Shown here: in pieces, positions 1 through 10,500 of the stretch
Numbering within the stretch: the first letter of the stretch is position 1
Layout of the letters: each line of letters begins with the position of its first letter
Source of the DNA: an uncultured Bacteroidota bacterium
GTDB taxonomy: Bacteria; Bacteroidota; Bacteroidia; Flavobacteriales; Flavobacteriaceae
Assembly (NCBI GenBank): GCA_902582405.1
Contig: CACHSA010000001.1
Span: forward strand, 1-64,000
Reading direction: 5' to 3'
Length of the DNA stretch: 64,000 bases
Notes under the pieces: generated by a model
Told to the model about the DNA's origin: nothing
Seen by the model: only the letters and a program-made list of their open reading frames with translations
Database searches by the model: none
Position numbers and translations under genes: made by a program

Positions 1-1
1 A

Positions 2-1843
2 TCTACTGGAGTTAGTCTTCTTGTTATTGATTTAAATAGCAAAGGGATTAACAAAAACAAGTTAGAAAAACTTGGATGGCACGCGTCAGATACGGCTGAG
101 CTTAGTTTTGATAATGTAAAAGTACCCAAAGAAAATTTAATTGGAGAGGAAGGAAATGGTTTTAAATATTTAATGAATGGTCTTCAGTTAGAAAGACTTA
201 TTTTTATTCCTTATAGTGTTGCATCAATGGAATACGCCATAGATTCTTCCTTGGATTATATGTCAAAAAGGAGTGCTTTTGGAAAAACAATTGACAAGTT
301 TCAAGTTTTAAGACACAGAATTGCAAAACTATCATCAAAAGTTCAATGCCTAAAAGCTTTTGGGTATTACTGTTCAAAATTATATGATGACAAGGTCTAT
401 GATGTTAATTTATGTTCGATGGCAAAACTTATATCGACGGAATTACATGAAAAGGTTGCAACGGAATGTCTTCAATTTTTTGGTGGTTATGGCTACATGG
501 AGGAGTACCCAATGGCAAGAATGTATAGAGACGTAAGAATTGGTACTATAGGAGCTGGAACGTCAGAGATCATGCGGGAGATAATTGCAAAAATTAATAT
601 TGACAATATTAAATACAAGAAAGCCGGTTTAAATCCTGAAAACGTTCAAAATAAACTAAACATATTCTACGGGGAAGATCACGAATTGTTCAGACAATCA
701 TTAAGAAATTTTATTCTTGGTCTCTCAGAGGAAAAAGTTGAATCCTTGGTTGAAAATATTGACTCTCGGAGGGACTTTTTTAAAAAATTGTATGAAATGG
801 GATATTTCAGTCATGAGGGAAGCGGGGAAAATGAAGGATTTAATTTTGATTCACTACAGGGAATGATTCTGAATGAAGAAATTGCAAGGGTAAAATCCAG
901 ATCATTTATAACAATGAATCACAACTTTCAAATGACTCAAGACTACATCAACAGACTCGGAAATCAAAAGCAGAAGGATACTTACCTTTTAAAAAATGAA
1001 GGGAAAGTTTTAATTGGCTGCAACGCTACCTGCGAAAATTTTGACTATACAGATTTGTCTTCCATAAATGCAGAAGCAAAAAGAGAAGGAGATTATTATT
1101 TAATTAGTGGATCAAAAAAAATTGTAGCTAGCGGAATTAATAGTGATTACTTCATAATATCTTGCAAAATTTATAATGAAAAACAAAAAAATGGTTTGTC
1201 TCTAATTATAATTCCTAAGTTTTTAAAGGGCAATGACATAACAAAAAAATTAAATATTAAGGATTTTAATGCAGATTTTAAAATAATTCACTTTGATAAC
1301 TTGAAAGTACCTGCTGAAAATTTATTAGGTGAAGAAAACCAATCATTAGATCATATTTTATATCAAAATTTAATTTTGTCATTATCTGAGTCCGCATCCT
1401 CAGTCTCAAACGCAGATTTAAACTTAAAAACAACTGTTGAATACATTAATATTCAAGAATACAGGGGTGAAAAAGTGTCTCAAATCCAGTCTGTTAGACA
1501 TAACATTGCTCAGATGCTCACAGAATTTGAATGCACAAAGCAATTTTTATACACCTTATACTCTAGGTTTTTAAAAGAGCATGATCTGCAAAACGAAATA
1601 ATGATGCTAAAATACCTTTCATCAAAATTAGATTATAAGATAAAGTCAAATTGCACAAAAATATTTAATGAGTTTGGCTTTACAAGAAAATATTCATCTA
1701 TTGACTCCATTAATGCTAATGGAAATACTTTATCAGAAAATACATCAAATGAGCTTTTTGATAAAATTTCAAATTTCGTTATTGACAGTGAGTTAACTAA
1801 AACTAAGACTAAACTGAAAAAAGTAAAAACTCTAGTTAGATAG
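2..1843 (+). CDS. Tandem acyl-CoA dehydrogenase, 5' end outside window
   Basis: The frame is open from base 2, so the ATG at 173 in the ORF track is internal and 613 C-terminal residues are visible. Residues 1-190 are the C-terminal part of a normal FAD-dependent acyl-CoA dehydrogenase: RSAFG flavin-contact segment, then GGYGY and IGAGTSEI. Ala in GAGTSEI together with Glu in QLERL (about residue 64) is the isovaleryl/long-chain layout, in which the catalytic base sits in helix G. Residues about 195-613 repeat the fold in degenerate form: the usual TEP..GSD flavin motif is replaced, and the position matching QLERL is Leu, though YLISGSKK is still recognisable. Fused ACAD pairs with one active half are known (mycobacterial FadE34). 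It likely oxidises an acyl-CoA and feeds the hydratase 61 bases downstream. The substrate cannot be told. Confidence 0.88.
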   Translation, partial: STGVSLLVIDLNSKGINKNKLEKLGWHASDTAELSFDNVKVPKENLIGEEGNGFKYLMNGLQLERLIFIPYSVASMEYAIDSSLDYMSKRSAFGKTIDKFQVLRHRIAKLSSKVQCLKAFGYYCSKLYDDKVYDVNLCSMAKLISTELHEKVATECLQFFGGYGYMEEYPMARMYRDVRIGTIGAGTSEIMREIIAKINIDNIKYKKAGLNPENVQNKLNIFYGEDHELFRQSLRNFILGLSEEKVESLVENIDSRRDFFKKLYEMGYFSHEGSGENEGFNFDSLQGMILNEEIARVKSRSFITMNHNFQMTQDYINRLGNQKQKDTYLLKNEGKVLIGCNATCENFDYTDLSSINAEAKREGDYYLISGSKKIVASGINSDYFIISCKIYNEKQKNGLSLIIIPKFLKGNDITKKLNIKDFNADFKIIHFDNLKVPAENLLGEENQSLDHILYQNLILSLSESASSVSNADLNLKTTVEYINIQEYRGEKVSQIQSVRHNIAQMLTEFECTKQFLYTLYSRFLKEHDLQNEIMMLKYLSSKLDYKIKSNCTKIFNEFGFTRKYSSIDSINANGNTLSENTSNELFDKISNFVIDSELTKTKTKLKKVKTLVR

Positions 1844-1904
1844 ACTGTTTATTTTGTTTGTAAATTCTTTTTTAATTTTGTTATAGCTTTTTTCAATTTG
1901 AGAA

Positions 1905-2390
1905 ATGAAAAAGTCCATGGAAAATGCCTATTCTACAAAATTCAAAGAGCTTGCAGAGCTTAAAAATTTTATTGGCAAAGAGTTAGGTCTTACTAGTTGG
2001 ATGCAAATGAGTCAGAAAAAAATTGACGATTTTGCTGAAACCACCGACGATAAGCAGTGGATACACACTGATCCAGAAAAAAGCGCACTATATTCTCCTT
2101 ACAAAAAAACTATTGCTCATGGCTTTTTAGTTCTATCTATGGTCTCAAGGATTTCATTTAATGCATTTTCGATTAAAAATGTTGTAGCTGGAATAAATTA
2201 TGGGTTGGATAGAGTTAGGTTCCCTAATGCAACAAAATCCGACTCTGCTTACAGGGGAAGAGTTTCACTAATGGAATTTACAGTGATTCCTGGCGGTGCT
2301 AAATATAAATTAAAGGTTGAAATTGAAATTAAAGGGGAGGAGAAACCCGCTTGCGTAGCTGAATTTCTTGCCCTAGCTTATACTAAATAA
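1905..2390 (+). CDS. MaoC/NodN-type enoyl-CoA hydratase family protein
   Basis: A 161-residue single hotdog-fold protein of the MaoC-like dehydratase family, closest in look to the NodN subgroup. The hydratase 2 motif is visible as DDKQWIHTDP (Asp49, His54), followed by TIAHGFLVLSM, the second half of the family signature. Members hydrate trans-2-enoyl-CoA to (R)-3-hydroxyacyl-CoA in the cytoplasm. It follows the acyl-CoA dehydrogenase by 61 bases on the same strand, so the two probably act in sequence on the same acyl-CoA. An alternative start is Met5 (base 1917), which would remove only four residues. Length is typical of the short NodN-like members. The substrate is unknown. Confidence 0.85.
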   Translation: MKKSMENAYSTKFKELAELKNFIGKELGLTSWMQMSQKKIDDFAETTDDKQWIHTDPEKSALYSPYKKTIAHGFLVLSMVSRISFNAFSIKNVVAGINYGLDRVRFPNATKSDSAYRGRVSLMEFTVIPGGAKYKLKVEIEIKGEEKPACVAEFLALAYTK

Positions 2391-2393
2391 ATA

Positions 2394-2414
2394 TTTACAA
2401 TTTTTAATTGTAAA
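2394..2414. repeat. AT-rich hairpin after the MaoC gene
   Basis: A 9-bp perfect stem (TTTACAATT / AATTGTAAA) with a 3-base loop lies three bases past the hydratase stop codon. There is no clear T-tract, so it may be a weak terminator for the ACAD-MaoC unit or an incidental AT dyad. Confidence 0.35.
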
Positions 2415-2431
2415 ATATATTCACTATATTG

Positions 2432-2447
2432 GTAAGTGATTACTCAC
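2432..2447. promoter_or_regulatory. Candidate TetR operator palindrome
   Basis: GTAAGTGATTACTCAC is an imperfect 16-bp inverted repeat: 12 of 16 positions match its reverse complement, giving GTrAGTrATyACTyAC. It ends three bases before the ATG at 2451 of the TetR-family gene. TetR regulators commonly bind such palindromes over their own promoter or start. The GTG start chosen in the ORF track (2436) lies inside it, which favours 2451 as the true start. Binding is inferred. Confidence 0.5.
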
Positions 2448-2450
2448 TAT

Positions 2451-2972
2451 ATGACAAAAAAAGAGTTGATTTTAAACAAATCACTTGAACTTTTTTCAAG
2501 TAAAGGATTCGAGTCAACATCCACAAGATCTATTGCAGACGCAGCGGAGGTCTCTGAGGGTTTAATTTTTAAACATTTTAAAAGTAAAAATGGACTACTT
2601 TCAGCTCTTTTAAAAATAGGAGCATCAAAATCAACACCTGAAATTCAAAAAATTAAAAACCATAAAGAACCTAGAAATGTAATTTCATCTTGCATTAAGC
2701 TATTATTAAGCATAAAAAAGGAAGATTATCCCTACTGGAGATTATATTTTGCAAGTGGTTTTGAAGAAAACAGTCAAACTATTGGCCTAGAACCCTTATT
2801 GAAAAAAGTTTTAGCTGAAGCCTTTAAAAAATTAGGATTTGTTAAAACTGAATTAGAGACTGAATTACTTCTGAATAGCTTAAATGGTCTTATGATAAAA
2901 ATGCTGACAACCAGTGATTACAATCCAGAACCTCAAGTAAGTCTTATTTTAAAAAAATATAGACTTAGTTAA
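2451..2972 (+). CDS. TetR/AcrR family transcriptional regulator
   Basis: 173 residues from the preferred ATG at 2451; the ORF track starts at a GTG 15 bases earlier, inside a palindrome. The N-terminus has the TetR helix-turn-helix (TRSIADAAEVSEGLIFKHF, about residues 25-43 of the shorter form), followed by a helical ligand-binding domain with no recognisable specificity signature. It lies 60 bases after the hydratase on the same strand, so it may control the acyl-CoA genes in response to an acyl-CoA, as FadR/PsrA-type TetR proteins do. That role is inferred from position only. Its 3' end overlaps the convergent amidohydrolase gene by 8 bases. Confidence 0.88.
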   Translation: MTKKELILNKSLELFSSKGFESTSTRSIADAAEVSEGLIFKHFKSKNGLLSALLKIGASKSTPEIQKIKNHKEPRNVISSCIKLLLSIKKEDYPYWRLYFASGFEENSQTIGLEPLLKKVLAEAFKKLGFVKTELETELLLNSLNGLMIKMLTTSDYNPEPQVSLILKKYRLS

Positions 2973-4524
2973 CACCTGGTTGCTTTATTTCAAAACCCTC
3001 TTCCTCTTTTGCCTTGTCCACCATCATCTTTACTTCATTTAAAAGTCTCTTGGCATCATAAATTACACCATTACTTATAGTATATTTTACCCCTCCTACT
3101 CTGACAACCTCATTATTTTCATTTAACTTGATTGCGCCTGTACCATATAATACTTTTAAGTTTTCCAGGGGATTAGAATCCACAAGTACCATATCAGCTA
3201 ATTTTCCAACTTCTATGGTTCCAATTTTGTCATCCATCTTGAGTGTTTCTGCTCCACTTAAAGTCGCAGCTCTTATAACTTCTAAGGGATGAAAACCTGC
3301 TTCTCGCAACAATTCCATTTCCCTGATATATGCAAAGCCATATAGTTGGAAAATAAAACCTGAGTCTGAACCAGTATTTACCTTACCTCCTCTATTTTTA
3401 TACTCATTAACAAATGTCATCCAAAGTTTATAGTTTTCTTTCCATGCCACTTCCTCTTCAGTACCCCAGTAGTGCCAGTAAGATCCATGAGAAATTTTAC
3501 TGGGCTGATAAAACCTCCATAAACTTGGAAGTGTATAATCTTCGTGCCATTCAGCTCTTCTGGCTCTATGAAGGTCACGACTAGCCTCATAAATATTAAA
3601 AGTAGGGACTAGGGTAAAATTTAAAGCCAATAATTCTTCCATAACTCTATTCCAGTGTTCTGAAAAGGGTTTTGCTGCCTGAGCCCAAAGTCTCCCTGCT
3701 TCTCCAAATCTATGTTGCTCATTTTGGTAGTTGAAATCCGCGGGGTAGTCCTGTACTGTTCTATCATCAAAAAGAGCCTCGGGAAGACCATACCAATGTT
3801 CCATTGTTGTTAGTCCTGCTCTTGCCGAATGCAATACATTCCATCTAGCTACACTCATTTGTGCATGGTGGCAAGCAGACCCAAGACCAAGTTTATTGTT
3901 TTCATCTAGGGCTGCTTCCATTATCTCAGGTTCAGCTCCAAAAAATTTAATACCATCTGATCCAGCTTTTGCATTTTCCCTTACCCATTGTCTTGCCTGT
4001 TCTGGAGTTGAAATTTCGTACTTTGAACCCTGCCCAAATCCAGTATATTGTATTATCCTTGGCGCAATAATTTCATTTTTTTCACTTCTTCTTTTTAAAT
4101 CTAGAGCCCAATCTCTACCCCTTCCGCTTGGCTCTCTTGCAGTTGTAATTCCGTGTGCAAGCCATAGATTAAATACATAATCCCAATCCGCTCCTTGAGC
4201 AACTCCGCCGATATGCCCATGCATATCAATAAAACCGGGTAATAAAAACATTCCGTGAGCATCAATTTCTTTTCCACCGGTTCTAAGTTGAGGTCGTTTT
4301 TTTGGATCTATTTCAACCCCAGGATAACCTACAACTGATACCTCTTTAATTATATTTTTTTCAACAACCACATCCACAGGACCAATAGGAGGTGCTCCGT
4401 TTCCATTAATAAGCGTTGCTCCTCTAATAATAAGCTGCCCAAATGGACCTTCAGATAACTGAGCGTTAAGGGTTGAAATAGCAAAAATTAAAAGGGTGAT
4501 TAGTGATTTTTTAAATTGTCTCAT
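2965..4524 (-). CDS. Secreted metal-dependent amidohydrolase
   Basis: 519 residues with an N-terminal signal peptide (cleavage likely near LNAQ, residues 18-22), so exported. The amidohydrolase-superfamily metal site is visible: HxH in DMHGH (His102, His104), Lys193 in GIKFFG (candidate carboxylated bridging lysine), His219/His220, His243 in MEHW and Asp387 in TGSDSG. The C-terminal IGTIEVGKLADMVLVD segment is typical of the imidazolonepropionase/prolidase-like branch. It would hydrolyse a C-N bond in a peptide- or amide-like substrate in the periplasm or outside; the substrate cannot be read from sequence. It is transcribed away from the giant surface-protein gene, with 67 bases between their starts. 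Confidence 0.87.
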   Translation of the reverse strand: MRQFKKSLITLLIFAISTLNAQLSEGPFGQLIIRGATLINGNGAPPIGPVDVVVEKNIIKEVSVVGYPGVEIDPKKRPQLRTGGKEIDAHGMFLLPGFIDMHGHIGGVAQGADWDYVFNLWLAHGITTAREPSGRGRDWALDLKRRSEKNEIIAPRIIQYTGFGQGSKYEISTPEQARQWVRENAKAGSDGIKFFGAEPEIMEAALDENNKLGLGSACHHAQMSVARWNVLHSARAGLTTMEHWYGLPEALFDDRTVQDYPADFNYQNEQHRFGEAGRLWAQAAKPFSEHWNRVMEELLALNFTLVPTFNIYEASRDLHRARRAEWHEDYTLPSLWRFYQPSKISHGSYWHYWGTEEEVAWKENYKLWMTFVNEYKNRGGKVNTGSDSGFIFQLYGFAYIREMELLREAGFHPLEVIRAATLSGAETLKMDDKIGTIEVGKLADMVLVDSNPLENLKVLYGTGAIKLNENNEVVRVGGVKYTISNGVIYDAKRLLNEVKMMVDKAKEEEGFEIKQPGVN

Positions 4525-4591
4525 GAAGCTTATTTTTTTGTAATTTTAATAGCTTATAAAATATGGCATAGTTTGTGATGTTATTTGATAA

Positions 4592-7500
4592 ATGTACAAG
4601 GATTTGAGAAATTTATCGCTTCTTTTTGCTTTTTTGTTATCCATATCATTAAAAGCTGGTCAAAATTCCAGCAATCTTGTTTTATATTTTGATGCCAGCA
4701 ACTCAAGTAGCTACAACGGTTCTGGGCGTATTATCAACGACTTAAGCTCAAGTGATAATGATTTAAAAATGATGGGTAATGTTTCCTATGTAAATTCATC
4801 AAATGATATACCTCACTTCAATTTTGATGGAAATGGTGACTACCTAAAAATAAACAGTGCCCCTTTCGATAACAGCCCAAATGGGTCATCCAATTACACA
4901 ATAATAACAAAACTTAAGATTCCTTCGAATAATTCTGCAAGGTATATTATGACCATGGGAAGGTCATCATCATTTTTTAACGGTGAATTTATTTTTTATC
5001 AAAGAACAAACGGAAAAGCCGGTTTTTGGGATTACAACAATGGCCTTGGCTTTAGAGACAACTCAACAAGTCAGTCTAATGCAGTTATAGATGATAATAC
5101 ATGGAAACATGTTGCCTTTGTAAAATCAGGAACTGTGGGTAAATTTTATATAAATGGTTCTTTGGATCGTACAGTTAATGCTGCAAAAAATGTAACCTCA
5201 TTAAATAGCAATTTTTTTTATATCGGAGGTGATGTAAGAGATTCGAACGATTGGCTAAATGGTAAAATTGCTTCTGCAAAACTTTACACCACTGCATTAT
5301 CGGCATCCGATATATTGTCTGACTACAATGCTTCCAATGCTGTTTTATTTAATCCTCCAGGCTATGTGCCATTACAAGGTATAAACGGAGCTCCACCCGG
5401 GCAAACAGCTTTGAAAGCATACTATCCGTTTGATACTAACTTTAGTGATCTTATTCCACCATATTATGGTGGAAATGCTGATGCTGCAGGCAACAATAAT
5501 AATGCTACCACACAGGGAAATGGATTTCAAAAAGTAGGATCTGGTGCTTTAAGTTTAGACGGACAAGATGATGTTTTAACACTTGGCTCTGGTGTCTGGT
5601 TTGATCTTGGAGCTGGCTCAGGTAACCAAGCAGCTAGAGGAATGACGGTCTCTTTTTGGGCAAAGCCAATTGCAAAAGGGTCAAATAATCCTTGGCTGAT
5701 ACTAAGTCACCCAAAAGACGAAACGTTCCAAATTAATTTTAATGAAGGAGATAAGAAAATTTATTTTACCGCTAAACCTTTTGGTAGTTGGATTGGTGTT
5801 AGTGCTCCTGCAGCACTAAATGAGTGGGCTCATTTTACAGCTGTGTATGAACCAGTCGATATCGTTGGTCCTCATATCATGAAAATTTACAGGAATGCTT
5901 CATTACAAGCAACTGTATCTTTAGGTTCCAATCCAAGTCATGTAACGGATAACACTCACCCCAATATACATATTGGTGCAATTAGAACAAACGGATCGGG
6001 AACACCTATTGAAGAATTTAAGGGCGGTATCGATGACCTTGCAATTTGGCAGGATGTACTTGACCAAAGTAAAATTTTTCAGATGTTCGCTGGTGGTGCT
6101 GGAGTCGCTACAAATACAATTTACTTTGATGGCGCTACATGTAAATGTCCAAATGCAACAGCGGGAGACGTGGCACTAATTAATGGAACTGTTTATACAG
6201 CAGTAAATAATTCGACTATTGCTGGTGAGATAGCAAATGGCAATTATAACCTATGTACGACTTTGGTTACCAATATGAGTGGTTTATTCCAAGACAAGGG
6301 TAGCTTCAATTCAGATATTAGCTTTTGGGATACATCTAATGTGACAGATATGTCCCTAATGTTTTTAAGGGCCTATAATTTCAATCAGCCTATCGGATCT
6401 TGGGATACATCTAGTGTTGTCAATATGTTTGCAATGTTTTCAGGAGCATCAGCAGGAGCACATAGTTTCAATCAACCTATTGGCTCTTGGGATACTTCTA
6501 GTGTTGTTAATATGGAAAACATGTTCTACAAGGCAACATCATTTAACCAACCAATTGGTAATTGGAATATGACAAGTGTTACCAACATTAAAGGTATGTT
6601 CCGTTTAGCATCCTCATTTAATCAAAATATTTCTGGTTGGATTACATCTTCGGTTACCAATATGAACGAAACCTTTAGTGAGGCATCGGCATTTAATTCA
6701 GATTTAGCAAATTGGGATGTTTCAGAAGTAACAAATATGAATTCTCTGTTTTATGGAACTAACTATAACAAAAATCTTTCGAGTTGGTGTGTAAGTAAAA
6801 TTGGAAATTTACCAAGTCAATTTGGCTCTCTTTCTCACAATAACAGACCCATTTGGGGAACTTGCCCTGTGGTTCAAGACTTTGATGGACCTAATATTAC
6901 TAGTATTGTTGTTTCTCCAACTGCCCTTGATGTAACATCTAGTACCAAAATCCTTTCTATTTCATATAGATCAACCGACACATCAGGTGTAAATCAAAAC
7001 TACCGATACACACCCAGAATCTCAATAGGAAACAATAGCTATGGTTTTGACAATCCATTTACCTTAACCTCCGGAACTGTAAATGATGGTACTTATACAG
7101 CAACAACAACTCTCAACTCCGTTACTTTTCCCCCTGGAGTTTACACACTTTCAAATTTCAGAAACCAGGATGTCAACGGATATTATAGTGCTTTTCGAGG
7201 ATACGACTCCAGTGCAGTTACCGTTACTAACAATTCAGGTGCAGATTTTGATGGACCTAATATTACTAGTATTGTTGTTTCTCCAACTGCCCTTGATGTA
7301 ACATCTAGTACCAAAATCCTTTCTATTTCATATAGATCAACCGACACATCAGGTGTAAATCAAAACTACCGATACACACCCAGAATCTCAATAGGAAACA
7401 ATAGCTATGGTTTTGACAATCCATTTACCTTAACCTCCGGAACTGTAAATGATGGAACTTATACAGCAACAACAACTCTCAACTCCGCTACTTTTCCCCC

Positions 7501-10500
7501 TGGAGTTTACACACTGTCAAATTTCAGAAACCAGGATGTTAACGGATATTATAGTGCTTTTCGAGGATACGATTCCAGTGCAGTTACAGTGACGTTCATC
7601 AATTGCTCTGGCGTGAGTCAATCAACAGGCTTGGATGTTTCGCAAACTGGTGTAATGCAAGATATCACTGGTGACAATGTTTTCTCTGTTGGAGATAGAA
7701 TTGTGTATACTATAACAATAACCAATTCTGGAAACACCACAATTACTGGATTGGACTTTGTTTCAACTTTAAGCTCTAGCCAAGGAAGCTATACAATCGG
7801 AGATTTATCAAAATATATTCCTTCACAAAATAACCGTAGTGACGGATTTATAATTCCAGGAGGACAGGCTGCCTTTTCTCATACACACACTATCACTTAT
7901 TCAGACACAGGGACTTTAGAGAATAGCCTTAAAGTTACTGCATATCCTGCATGTGGAGGATCCGTAACAGATATTAGCGATGATGGAAACGATACAGATG
8001 GAAATGTTACCAACGACCCTACGGTACATATTGTAGCAGTACCTGCCAGAATTTTCTTCGATAGTGGTATATGCAAATGTGAGGGGGTTTCAAATGGTGA
8101 TACAGCTACAATTAGTGGAACGACGTATACCGTAGTTAACAACACAAGCATTAGAACTCAAATCGCCTCAGGAAATGTTAATCTTTGTACAACTTTGGTG
8201 ACCAATATGAGCCAGTTATTTAAAAATAATTCCAATTTCAATTCCAATATTGGCTTTTGGGATACATCTAATGTTAGGTCAATGTATGAGATGTTTTTAA
8301 ATGCAGATTCATTTAATCAACCCATTGGAAACTGGGATACATCCAATGTAACAACTACTAGAGGAATGTTCTACAGCATGCCTTTTAACCAACCTATTGG
8401 TAATTGGAACACCTCTAAAGTCCAAGATATGCTTGGTATGTTTGAGTTGAACGCTGCTTTTAATCAACCAATTGGAGGTTGGAATGTTGCATCTGTAACT
8501 ACCATGAAATGGATGTTTAAAGATGCTTCAAGTTTTAACCAAGATATTGGTTCGTGGACTACATCTTCCGTTACCAATATGGATGGAATGTTTTCAGGGG
8601 AATATAGTAATGGAACTGCTTTTAATAAATATATTGGAAATTGGAACACCTCAAATGTAACTCATATGGGTTCTATGTTCTTCAAAAACACTTCGTTTAA
8701 TCAAAATATAAGTTATTGGGATACATCCAAAGTAACCAATATGAATAGTATGTTTGAGCAGGCCTCTTCCTTCAACCAAAATCTTTCTGGATGGTGCGTT
8801 TCAAATATTACATCCGAACCACAAAGATTTAGTCAAAATTCTCCATTATCAACTCCAAACAAACCTAATTGGGGAACCTGTCCTACAGCTGCTACTGCAC
8901 CTTCTGGTGCTGGAACAACATCTAACCCTTATCTTATAAGCAAATATGGAGAATTAAGATGGATCACCGAAGACACAAACAGATGGGGTCTTGTTTACAA
9001 ACAAACTGCAAATATTGATGCTGGTCATTCAAGAAATCTGGACGGTGGAAAAGGGTTCACTCCAATTGGGACATCTTCGAATAAGTTTACTGGATCTTAC
9101 GACGGACAAGGATTCTATATTGAGGGCTTATATATCAACCGCCCAGCAGCTGTTGAAGTTGCTTTGTTTGGATTTGTAAATAACGCAACCATTAAAAACG
9201 TAAGGCTTTACGGTCCTGATATTACCGGTGATACGAGAGTCGGAGCGATAGCTGGTCAGGTTCAAGGTGATAATACATCCGCCACATATTTTAATTATAA
9301 CCATGTAAGAGGAGGTAAAGTAACAGGAAATACTACCGTAGGAGGTGTAATCGGTAGGCTCGCACAAAATATGATAGTTGAATATCTGTCTTATACAGGA
9401 TCGGTTACAGGTAATCTTGATGATGGAAGTGGATCGTTCTCTGGGAGTGGAGATGCGAAAAAAACAGGAGGATTAATAGGTAAATCTCAAGGTGGATCTA
9501 AGCTGAGAAAAAGTTACTTCGAAGGAAATGTAACTGGTCAAGAGGATGTTGGCGGACTTGTTGGAGAAAGTGGAGCAGAAATTTCAGAATCCTATAGCAA
9601 AGGAAGTGTTTTTGCCTACGTTAAATACGCTGGAGGTATTGTTGGTAACAGTAAATCTGGAGCTACAAGGGCAAAAAATTTCACCTCAACAACAGTTTCT
9701 GCTACTACAGGTTCTTTAATTGGACCGATTGCTGGAACTCACGCCGGTTCGTTTAATGGATATGCAAATTTCTGGGATTCATCCGTTGCTAATTATACTA
9801 TATCGGGAGGGAATAATATTGATTTTGGAAAAACTAGACAGCAGTTAAAAAGTCCGTCTACCTATTCAGACACAAATGTTTGGGATTTTGTTAATCTTTG
9901 GATGTTCTCAGGAAATGTTAATGAAGGTTTCCCATTCATAAAAGGAAATAATGAAATGGATCTAGTTGATTTTACATTTATCCAATCGCAGTTGAACACT
10001 TTGGGGTACAATGTTTTTAACTCAAGCTCTATTGGTTCACTTACTTTTTCAACACCTCTTTACAGCGGAACTGGAACGCAGTCCTTACAAGCTTCAGATG
10101 TATTGGTTAGTATTTATGATCCTGATGGAACAGTTTCTCTTACAAGCTCAAATCCATTAAACTTCCAAGTTTCAAGTGATAATAAATCATTTATGTTTGG
10201 ATGCTCACCAGTTGGTATTCCTTCTGGAAACGAAGAGCTGAGAATTGGCCCAGCTTACTCAGGAACGAACTCTTCATCTACTGCTCTAAGTACAACAACT
10301 ATTTATAGTGGTGGAGATCCAGTACAAGCAAATCAATATCTAAGTGCGAATTTAGCTGCTGATACAACGGCACCAACTGCAACCCTAACTCAAGAGACAA
10401 CCAAAAAAGCATTTACAACTCCAGGGTCTGTAGAATGGACCTATTTTGTTCAGGATGGTTATGGAGCTGGAAGGAGTAGACTTTATATTGACAATAGAGA

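Noticed and set aside
173-1843. Treating ATG 173 as the start of the acyl-CoA dehydrogenase
   Set aside because: The frame is open to the window edge, and residues before 173 (LGWHASDTAELSFDNVKVP) are conserved ACAD sequence.
3896-4180. 94-residue plus-strand ORF within the amidohydrolase gene
   Set aside because: It is the complement of conserved amidohydrolase coding sequence with no signature of its own.
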